64,000 nucleotides of DNA from Nonomuraea fuscirosea (GTDB taxonomy: Bacteria > Actinomycetota > Actinomycetes > Streptosporangiales > Streptosporangiaceae), in contig NZ_PVNG01000011.1 of the NCBI RefSeq assembly GCF_003001935.1, positions 124,001 through 188,000 of the forward strand, written 5' to 3'. The translations under genes and the position numbers were made by a program. The notes beneath the pieces are model-generated. The model ran no database searches. It was not told the origin of the DNA and worked only from the letters and a program-made list of their open reading frames with translations. Below are positions 57,605 through 64,000 of this stretch, piece by piece (the stretch's first letter is position 1; each line of letters starts with the position of its first letter).

Positions 57605-58594
57605 TCATCCGGCCAGCTCTTCGATCAGGGCTGTGGCCAGGGTGTTCGTACGGTCCTGGTTGTCGTCCAAGGCGATGATGACGAAGCTGGACCGTTGGCC
57701 GGACAGGCGGACGAGTCGTGTGGTCAGACCGGCCCAGCTACCGCCGTGCTGATAGAGGCGGCGGCCCGCGTGTTCGCGGATGCCGAGGGCCCAGGCGTAG
57801 TCGAGTTCCGTGCCGTCGTCCAGGTGACCGGGGGTCTGCAGGAGTGTGGAGACGCCCAGTTCGTCGCGTTCTAGTGCCTGGTTCCAGCGGATGAGGTCGG
57901 GGGCGGTTGACCAGACGCCGCCGTCGCCGAGTGACAGCGGTGCAGGGTAGTGCGGGTCGAGGGGCGCGGCTCCAGGCGGATGTGGGGACGGGCCGGGCCA
58001 GAAGCGGGTGGCGGTCATCCCGAGCGGGGTGAACAGGTGGTCACGGGCGAAATCGGGCAAGGGGTGGCTTGTCGCGCGTTCGATGATGACGGCCAGGCAG
58101 ACGTAGCCGGCGTTGCAGTAGCGGAACTCCGTCCCTGGCGTGCCCACGAGGTGGTCGAGGTGGGTGAGCGCGTGGATGACGCCGGGCGTGGTGTGGTCTT
58201 GCTTCGTGCGGTGGAGGTCGTCGAACTCGATGCCCTCGGGCAGGCCGCTCGTGTGGGAGAGGAGATGGCGCACTCGTACGGTGTCGGCCCAGGCGGGGAG
58301 TTCGGGCATCCAGTGCGCCAGGGTCGAGTCGGTGTCCAGCCGGTCCTGGCGTACGAGGAGAGCTGCGCAGGCGGCCGTCAGCTGTTTGGACAGAGAGGCG
58401 GTGTAGACGATCGTGTTGGGGGTGAGCGGTTTTCCGGCCAGGGTTCGGCCGCTGGTCAGGAAGATGGGTGGGGTGTTGTGGTGCTGTACGCCGACGATGA
58501 GGGGGTCGTGGGCGCGGTAACCGGCTGTTCTGGTCAGCGCGGTGATTCGGTCATGAAGGTGTGATTCGGGGGTTGACTCGGAGTGCGGTGGCAT
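57605..58594 (-). CDS. Beta-lactamase-family serine hydrolase
   Basis: About 329 residues of the class C beta-lactamase/DD-peptidase fold. The SxxK motif is TASLSKQLTA, the YxN motif RYCNAGYVCL, and the third motif YQHGGSWAG. Such proteins are esterases, peptidases or PBP-like enzymes. No signal peptide is seen. The start is uncertain: ATG 58594 is annotated, and an in-frame ATG at 58684 adds 30 residues (ERSSGPPAQEPAETSPPHNR) that look like intergenic sequence. The gap 57414-57604 contains diverged 24-bp repeats (GACGCGG-ATGRCGG) and no gene. Confidence 0.82.
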   Translation of the reverse strand: MPPHSESTPESHLHDRITALTRTAGYRAHDPLIVGVQHHNTPPIFLTSGRTLAGKPLTPNTIVYTASLSKQLTAACAALLVRQDRLDTDSTLAHWMPELPAWADTVRVRHLLSHTSGLPEGIEFDDLHRTKQDHTTPGVIHALTHLDHLVGTPGTEFRYCNAGYVCLAVIIERATSHPLPDFARDHLFTPLGMTATRFWPGPSPHPPGAAPLDPHYPAPLSLGDGGVWSTAPDLIRWNQALERDELGVSTLLQTPGHLDDGTELDYAWALGIREHAGRRLYQHGGSWAGLTTRLVRLSGQRSSFVIIALDDNQDRTNTLATALIEELAG

Positions 58595-58689
58595 CGAGGC
58601 AAACCGGTTGTGCGGTGGTGAGGTTTCGGCCGGTTCCTGGGCCGGCGGCCCGCTGGACCTTTCGATCACCGGTTCATTATTCAAGCGGG

Positions 58690-59760
58690 CCCCACCAGAT
58701 GTACATCGGTTGACTCTGTCGGGTACTTCGGCAGGGACGCGGGACGCTCCTGCGGTGATGCGGGGATGCAGACGCTCCTGCGGCGGTGGGGCGGTGCGGG
58801 AACACTCCTTCGATGGTGCGGTGCGGTGCGGCGGTGATGGGGAAAGCTCCGGTGGCGGTGCTGGCGGTGCCGGCGGTACTCACGGTGTAGCAGTGTGGGG
58901 CGCGGGTGCTGCGGCGATGCGGGGGATGTGGTGGTGCGGGGGATGTGGTGGTGCGGGGGGGCGTGGCGTCCAGGGGAGTGGTGTACGAGTTCGACCTGGT
59001 CACGGTGTAGCGGTGCGGTGGCGCTGGGTGGTGCGCTCGCGTGGCGTGGCGTGGCGTGGCGGTGCGGGGGATGCGGTGACGCGGCAGTGCGGGTGGTGCG
59101 GGACGCGGCGGCGCAGGCCGGTGCGGGCATGCGATCGTGCGGGGTGATGCGGGGATGCGGCGTGCGGGTGGTGCGGGACGCGGCGGCGCGGGGTGGGGCG
59201 CGGCGGTGCGGATGCTGTGGCAGTGCGGGGAGATGCGGTGGTGCGGGTGGGGTTGCGTCCTTGGGAGTGGTGTACGAGTTCGGCCTGGTCACGGTGTAGC
59301 GGTGCGGGGCGCGGTGGCGCTGGGTGGTGCGCTGGAGTGGCGGGGCGGTGCGGGCATGCGGTGGGCACTGGGGTGGTGCAGTGGCGTGGTGGTGTGAGGA
59401 TGCGGCGGCGCAGGCCGGTGTGGGCATGCGGTCGTGCGGGGTGATGCGGGGATGCGGCACTGCGGTGGTGCGGGGGGCGTGGTGGTGCGGGGAAATGCGG
59501 CGGTGCGGGTGGTATGGGGATTGTCGCTTCGTGGGATTGCTTTGGCGATTGGCACGGTGCGGGAGGGAGGGTCCTGCCGTCGTCGGGAAGGTAGCTTCCG
59601 TCGTCGTCGGGAGGGAGCGTTCGTTAGCGAGGGGGTGGGGGCCGTCATGGGGGGTGCCGTCATGAGGGGGAGGGTGCTGCCATCGGGGGTGGGGCGTTGG
59701 CATGGGGAGTGGGGTGCCGTCATGAGGGAGAGGGTGCTGCCATGGGAGGTGGGGTGTCGT
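58690..59760. repeat. About 1 kb of G-rich degenerate repeats
   Basis: The plus strand is dominated by GCGGTGCGGG/GTGGTGCGGG units with GATGCGGGG variants. On top of this a ~190-bp block recurs: GTGGTGTACGAGTTCG and the following GGTCACGGTGTAGCGG near 58976 and again near 59266, and CGGCGCAGGCCGGTG with GTGATGCGGGGATGCGG near 59108 and 59407. Strand purine bias is extreme. Long open frames in it are Pro/His/Thr-rich on the minus strand and Gly/Trp-rich on the plus strand and look like by-products. Confidence 0.8.
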
Positions 59761-59779
59761 CAGGGGGAAGGGAGTGCCG

Positions 59780-60385
59780 TTATTGGGAGGGGGATGGGGG
59801 TTGGGTTAGGCGGGTTTTGATGAGGTGGTGGTGGTGTGGGGGGAGGGTGTGGGCGGTTAGGGCTTTGTGGAGGAGGGCGGCGTCGTAGCCGTGTGTGGAC
59901 AGGTGGTTGAGGAGGGGTTCGTAGCGGTCGGGGCGGTTTCGTAGGAGTTCTGTGGCCAGGCGGAGTTCTGGGCGAACCACGGGGACTTGGTGTGGGCCGC
60001 AGGCGACCAGGACGTGGTGGAGCCATGGGCCTGAGCCGATGCACTCCATTGCGTCGGAGTCGGTTTCCTGCTCGACCGTGCTGATCTCCACCTGGACGCC
60101 GTGCACTTCGTACCTGGTGAAGTACTGGGAGCTTGCTGGGATCCAGGCGGGTGGATGGAGGCAGGGGTGGGAGGAGAGGGCCTTGGCGAAGGTGTCCACG
60201 TCGGCGCGCCGTGACACCAGGAGGTCGATGTCGCCGACGGGGAGGTGGACGCCTTGGAGCAGGGCGGCGCTGGTGCCGCCTACGCGGTAGGGAGGGGCGC
60301 CGCCCGCAGCTGCCAGGGCTGTGAGGGTTGTTGACAGGGCCGAGGTTACGTCCGCCGGCCGCAGGGATGCTGCACCGAGTGCCAT
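59780..60385 (-). CDS. Nucleotidyltransferase-like protein (AbiEii-type)
   Basis: A 201-residue protein whose N-terminal half has the nucleotidyltransferase motif VGGTSAALLQGVHLPVGDID then LLV (G-G-x-A and D-x-D). Length and the C-terminal helical part fit small DUF1814/AbiEii-like or tRNA-nucleotidyltransferase-like proteins. The last ~25 residues (LTAHTLPPHHHHLIKTRL) are His/Pro/Thr-rich and border on the repeat region, so the C-terminus may have been altered by it. No antitoxin partner is adjacent. Confidence 0.75.
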   Translation of the reverse strand: MALGAASLRPADVTSALSTTLTALAAAGGAPPYRVGGTSAALLQGVHLPVGDIDLLVSRRADVDTFAKALSSHPCLHPPAWIPASSQYFTRYEVHGVQVEISTVEQETDSDAMECIGSGPWLHHVLVACGPHQVPVVRPELRLATELLRNRPDRYEPLLNHLSTHGYDAALLHKALTAHTLPPHHHHLIKTRLTQPPSPSQ

Positions 60386-60857
60386 GACGATCAGCGTATT
60401 GATCGTGTGAGGGTTTGGTCAGGGGTGCGGCCGGACGGTGGGACGTGATGCTTGGCGGGTGTCCTTTTTGGAGGTGCTCTCGGCCGTGTGCTTCAGGAGG
60501 TGCTCTCGGCTGGGTGTGTTCTAGGGAGTGCTCTCGCTGGGTGCCTCAACAGGGTGGTCTCTGTCGGGTGGTCTCTGTCGGGTGGTCTCGGTCGGGTGGT
60601 CTCGGTCGGGTGGTCTCGGTCGGGTGGTCCCGGTCGGGTGCTCCCGGCCGGGTGCTTCAGCAGGGTGTTCCCGGCAGGTGCTCTTTGCCGAGGGCTCTCA
60701 GCAGGGTGCTCTCTGCCGGGTGCTCCCCGCTGGGCTCTCACCAGGATGCTTTGGGAGGGCGAGGGGATCTGGGTCCCCGTCGCCGTCCATATCCCTGCTG
60801 GTGGGTGGGTGGTTCGGCGGGGTGGGGTGATCTTTGGTGGTTGAGGGGGTGTGGTGC
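60386..60857. repeat. 14-bp minisatellite in a gene-free gap
   Basis: Seven near-identical units of GGGTGGTCTCGGTC run from 60552 to 60649, with diverged copies (GGGTGCTCCCGGCC, GGGTGCTCTCTGCC) extending over about 60470-60760. Fourteen is not a multiple of three and no gene is seen. The rest of the gap shows nothing. Confidence 0.9.
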
Positions 60858-62951
60858 TCAGCGGTGGTGGGCTGGGGAGGGTTCGGGTGCTGGTTTCGGG
60901 TGGTCGTGGCCGAGGCGGCTGGGCCACCAGGCGCGTCCGCCCAGGTCTCGTACCAGGGCCGGGACCAGCAGTGAGCGCACCACGAGGGTATCCAGCAGGA
61001 CGCCGACGGCGACGATGAAGGCGATCTGGACGAGGAAGGCCAGCGGGATCACCACCAACGCGGCGAAGGTGGCGGCGAGCACGACGCCGGCTGAGGTGAT
61101 CACCCCGCCTGTGGTGACCAGGCCGCGTAGTACGCCCTCGCGGGCCCCATGACGGGCGGTTTCCTCACGTACGCGTGACATCAGGAAGATGTTGTAGTCC
61201 ACGCCCAGCGCGACCAGGAAGACGAAGCCGTACAGAGGCACGGACGCGTCGCTGCCGGTGAAGCCGAGCAGCGGGAAGACGAGGGTGGAGATGCCGAGGA
61301 CGGCCAGGAAGTTGAGTGCCACGGTGGCCACCAGCAGCACGGGCATCGCCAGCGAGCGGAGCAGGACGATCAGGATGAGCAGGATGATCGCCAGGACGAC
61401 GGGGACGATGAGCAGGGTGTCCTGCTCCGCGGTTTCTGTCGTGTCGAAGCGCTGGGCGCTGTAGCCGCCGACCAGTACGCGGTCCTCGTCGTGCAGCGTG
61501 GCGCGCAGGCGCTGGACGGTTTCCTGGGCGGCGTCGCTGTCCGGCGCGTCGCGCAGGGTGGCCTCCACCAGGACGCGTCCGTCGACCACCTTGGGCTCGT
61601 CTCCCGGCCGGCCGCCGGCGCTCACGGCGGTGGCCTCGGAGACGCCCTTGACGGCCTCGGCCTTGTCGACGATCGCCGTGGCCCGCTCGGCGGGGGCGAC
61701 GATCACGGCCGGCTGTCCGGAGCCGCCGGGAAAGTGCTCGCTGAGCGCCGCCTGCGCGGACACGGACGGCGCGTCGTTCACGAACGTCTCGTCCAGCGGT
61801 ACGCCCCTGGCGTTGAGCTGCGGCGCGAGCAGGGCGAGGGCGACGAGGGGCAGGACGGAGGCCACCCAGACGAGGCGGGGGCGGCGGTCGACCAGCGCGC
61901 CGACCCGGCTCCACAGCCCCTGCGCGCCCGCGTCGGCCGGGCGGGGGCGGGCCGGCCACAGGGCGGCGCGGCCCAGCAGCACGAGGGCCGCGGGCAGGAA
62001 CGTGAGCGCGCTGAGCGCCGCGCAGGCGATGCCGATGGCGCCCACGGGGCCGAGCGCGCGGTTGTTGGTCAGGTTGCTGAGCAGCAGGGCGAGCAGGCCG
62101 AGCGCCACCGTGGCGGCGCTGGCCACGATCGGCTCGACCGAGCGCCGCAGGGCGATGCGGCCGGCCCGGTACCGGTCGGCGCCGCCGGCCAGTTCCTCGC
62201 GGAAGCGGGCGGTCAGCAGCAGCGCGTAGTCGGTGGCCGCGCCGATGACCAGGATGAACAGGATGCCCTGCACCTGGCCGTCGACCCGGACGATGTCGCG
62301 GTCGGCCAGGAAGTACACCACGGCGCACGCCAGCCCGAGCGCGAAGACCGCGCCGGTGATGATGATCAGCGGGAGGAGCACGCTGCGGTACACGGCCAGC
62401 AGGATGATCAGTACGGTGATCAGCGCGACGCCGAGCAGCACGCCGTCGATGCCGGCGAAGGCGTCGGACAGGTCGGCCCGGGTCGCCGCGGGGCCGCCGA
62501 GCTGCGTTTTCATGCCGTCGACCGGCAGCTTGGCGCCGATCTGCCCCAGGGCGTCGCCGAGTTCGCCGCCGCTGAGGTCGGGACTGAGCTGGACGACGCC
62601 TCGCAGCGCCCGCTTGTCGTCGGAGCCGAAGGCGGGCGTGGGCGTGCCGACGACGCCGGGCGCGCCGGGCAGGGCGGCCAGCGCGCGGGTGGCCGCGGCC
62701 TGCTGCTCGGGGGTGACGTCGCCGCCGCCGGAGGTCCACACGACGATGAGCGGCTGCGTGTCACCCTGGCGGAACTCCTCCTGCGCCTCCAGTACGCGTG
62801 TGGACTCCGCGCTCTGGGGCAGGAAGGCCGCCTGGTCGTTCGTGGAGACCTCGGTGAGCTTGCCGGCGAACGGTCCCAGTCCGCCGCCCACGGCCAGCCA
62901 GGCCACGACCAGCAGCGCCGGGACGAGCCAGCGGATCGAGCGCCGCGCCAT
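60858..62951 (-). CDS. MMPL-family RND transporter
   Basis: A 697-residue membrane exporter of the MMPL/RND type with two homologous halves: helix 1 (WLVPALLVVAWLAVGGGLGP), a periplasmic domain, then helix bundles around ITVLIILLAVYRSVLLPLII and, in the second half, VVLAIILLILIVLLRSLAMP. The proton-relay acidic residues are in GAATDYALLLTARFREEL and GVDYNIFLMSRVREE. Actinobacterial members export lipids or drugs. Divergent MarR gene and an operator palindrome suggest ligand-induced expression. ATG 62951 has AAGGGC upstream. Confidence 0.92.
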   Translation of the reverse strand: MARRSIRWLVPALLVVAWLAVGGGLGPFAGKLTEVSTNDQAAFLPQSAESTRVLEAQEEFRQGDTQPLIVVWTSGGGDVTPEQQAAATRALAALPGAPGVVGTPTPAFGSDDKRALRGVVQLSPDLSGGELGDALGQIGAKLPVDGMKTQLGGPAATRADLSDAFAGIDGVLLGVALITVLIILLAVYRSVLLPLIIITGAVFALGLACAVVYFLADRDIVRVDGQVQGILFILVIGAATDYALLLTARFREELAGGADRYRAGRIALRRSVEPIVASAATVALGLLALLLSNLTNNRALGPVGAIGIACAALSALTFLPAALVLLGRAALWPARPRPADAGAQGLWSRVGALVDRRPRLVWVASVLPLVALALLAPQLNARGVPLDETFVNDAPSVSAQAALSEHFPGGSGQPAVIVAPAERATAIVDKAEAVKGVSEATAVSAGGRPGDEPKVVDGRVLVEATLRDAPDSDAAQETVQRLRATLHDEDRVLVGGYSAQRFDTTETAEQDTLLIVPVVLAIILLILIVLLRSLAMPVLLVATVALNFLAVLGISTLVFPLLGFTGSDASVPLYGFVFLVALGVDYNIFLMSRVREETARHGAREGVLRGLVTTGGVITSAGVVLAATFAALVVIPLAFLVQIAFIVAVGVLLDTLVVRSLLVPALVRDLGGRAWWPSRLGHDHPKPAPEPSPAHHR

Positions 62952-62977
62952 GAGTCGCCCTTCCCTAAAGTTCAATG

Positions 62978-63006
62978 ATTGAGATTCTCAATTATTGAGT
63001 TAATGT
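62978..63006. promoter_or_regulatory. MarR-like operator between MMPL and marR
   Basis: ATTGAGATTCTCAAT (62978-62992) is a perfect palindrome around a central T, in an AT-rich gap between divergent genes. A further half-site ATTGAG follows at 62994-62999, and TAATGT (63001-63006) is a good -10 for the MarR gene 11 bases downstream. Confidence 0.65.
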
Positions 63007-63017
63007 AGCATGGCCCC

Positions 63018-63488
63018 ATGGACGGTGGCGGGGAGGGGGACATCGACCTGAGGTCGTTCGCGACCCGGTTGCGCAGGATGACCGCCGAGTTCAACCGCAT
63101 CGCCCACGAGTTCGCCAACGAGCAGAGCCTGCACACCACCGACGTCCAGGCCCTGATCAAGATCTTCGACGCCCCGACGCCGATCACTCCCGGCAGGCTG
63201 CGCGAGGAGCTCAACCTCACCTCCGGCGCGGTGACCGCGTGCCTCGACCGGCTGGAGCGGGCCGGGCACATCCGCCGGGTCCGCGACGCGCACGATCGGC
63301 GCGTCGTTCACCTGCACTATCGCGACGCGGCCAAAGAGCTGGCCGCCGCCTTCTTCCGGCCGCTGGCCGGCAGCACCGACAACGTGCTGCGCCGCTTCAG
63401 CCCCGATGAGCTGCGCACCGTGGCCGCCTTTCTCGACGCGATGAACGAGGAGCTGGGGACACTGCGGTCCGCCCCGGGGCCGGGCTGA
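63018..63488 (+). CDS. MarR-family transcriptional regulator
   Basis: A 156-residue winged-helix regulator. Helix-turn-helix: TPGRLREELNLTSGAVTACL, DRLERAGHIRRVRDAHDRRV as recognition helix and wing. Its position divergent from an MMPL exporter with a palindrome between suggests that it represses both. ATG 63018 is used; the ATG at 63010 is in another frame. Confidence 0.9.
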   Translation: MDGGGEGDIDLRSFATRLRRMTAEFNRIAHEFANEQSLHTTDVQALIKIFDAPTPITPGRLREELNLTSGAVTACLDRLERAGHIRRVRDAHDRRVVHLHYRDAAKELAAAFFRPLAGSTDNVLRRFSPDELRTVAAFLDAMNEELGTLRSAPGPG

Positions 63489-63524
63489 CACGTTTTGGTC
63501 CGGGCTGGTGCTTGGACGTTTCCG

Positions 63525-64000
63525 TTACGGCTGGTCTGGGGTTCTGCCGGTTTCGAGCTGATGGACGAAGCGGTTGAGTGCGTACGGGCTCCGGAAGATG
63601 TGCAAGTGTGCGTCGTTGGCGTGTGTGTCGATCGCGGACAGGAGCAGCGGCCGGCTGTGGCGGCGGTAGCCCCAGACCCACAGCCAGAAGTCGACGCGTT
63701 CCCGGGAGCGCCGGATCGCTCGCCACGCGCAGCGCCAGAACGAGAAGTCCAGCAGGATGACGGTGTCCGCGGCGCGGAGCCGGACGTCGAGGACGTCGTA
63801 CGGTCCCAGGTCGCCGTCCATGATCCAGCCCTCGGTCCGGACGAGTTCGCCCTGGACGGCGGCCCACTGATCTGGTGGCGTCGCCTCCGGACCCGGACGC
63901 CAGAAGTGCTGGTCGAGCTCGATGACGGGGAGTCCGGTGATGGTCCCGAGGCGGGCGGCCAGGGTGGACTTCCCCGAGCCGCCGCGTCCCAGGATCACGA
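63525..64000 (-). CDS. P-loop kinase (FlaR/adenylate-kinase-like topology-modulation family), 5' partial
   Basis: Only the part from Walker A onward is in the window: [20 protein letters not shown], then LPVIELDQHFWRPGPEATPP, MDGDLGPYDVLDVRL, and VILLDFSFWRCAWRAIRR. This is the pattern of the FlaR-like 'DNA topology modulation protein' family of small NTP-binding kinases; cellular role poorly defined. The first residues lie beyond position 64000. Confidence 0.8.
   Translation of the reverse strand, partial: VILGRGGSGKSTLAARLGTITGLPVIELDQHFWRPGPEATPPDQWAAVQGELVRTEGWIMDGDLGPYDVLDVRLRAADTVILLDFSFWRCAWRAIRRSRERVDFWLWVWGYRRHSRPLLLSAIDTHANDAHLHIFRSPYALNRFVHQLETGRTPDQP

Noticed and set aside
58681-59703. 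340-codon Pro/His/Thr-rich frame across the G-rich repeats
   Set aside because: Every frame of a GCGGTGCGGG-type repeat can stay open. There is no start context and no family. It is treated as a repeat by-product.
60552-60649. Possible CRISPR array
   Set aside because: Units are 14 bp and contiguous with no spacers. No cas genes in the window.

Overview
The window is high-GC actinobacterial DNA: GTG starts are frequent, genes are packed with 4-bp ATGA/GTGA overlaps, and there is a mycothiol synthase (mshD-like) plus a mycothiol-type DinB/maleylpyruvate-isomerase fold protein. Gene content and style fit the Streptosporangiaceae (for example Nonomuraea or a relative). That placement is inferred from reading, not from a search.

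Region by region. 0-8.2 kb: core and housekeeping genes (lipB, PspC, secreted S33-type peptidase, APC amino-acid permease, PfpI-like amidotransferase, CopZ-like chaperone with a CsoR-like site, SDR with divergent XRE regulator). 8.4-14.2 kb: a complete five-gene peptide/nickel-type ABC importer operon whose binding protein carries a C-terminal membrane anchor. 14.3-21 kb: NarL-type two-component pair, secreted hydrolase, NmrA reductase, flavin monooxygenase with divergent TetR, MDMPI-type protein. 21-30.2 kb: nucleotidyltransferase, SDR, divergent PRPP synthase, HAD phosphatase, SdsA-type alkylsulfatase, LysR with divergent NmrA reductase, NCS1 permease. 30.5-40.3 kb: DHA2 exporter, epimerase-like reductase, orphan histidine kinase, MazG-like protein, secreted 5'-nucleotidase, mshD, Pit phosphate transporter with DUF47 partner and an upstream PHO-box-like array, dcd.

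40.4-49.6 kb is the accessory region. A tRNA-Gly(CCC) gene is followed by two further 42-bp copies of its 3' end (43571 and 45170), each preceded by a shared ~210-bp sequence and followed by a shared hairpin. This is the signature of tandemly accreted tRNA-targeted islands, but no integrase remains. Cargo includes an orphan XRE protein, an inositol-monophosphatase-like enzyme (and a fragment of a second copy), an SMI1/KNR4 protein, a PIN/HTH toxin-antitoxin pair, a MazF/antitoxin pair, a broken PIN toxin and copies of a ~155-bp foldback element.

49.6-64 kb: methyltransferase, two GNATs, ArsR-SRPBCC fusion regulator with twin operators, small secreted proteins (some decayed), trypsin-like protease, a second NarL-type two-component pair, a beta-lactamase-fold hydrolase, about 1 kb of G-rich degenerate repeats, nucleotidyltransferase, a 14-bp minisatellite, MMPL exporter with divergent MarR, and a P-loop kinase cut by the window end.

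The most unusual theme is that short degenerate tandem duplications repeatedly sit on gene ends: they re-copy the stop codon, and sometimes the next gene's RBS and start, at 12116, 15015, 17550, 20366, 31922, 34520 and 56601. A second theme is putative leaderless promoters (copZ-like, tetR and its divergent monooxygenase, mshD, marR) with operators placed on or beside the -10.
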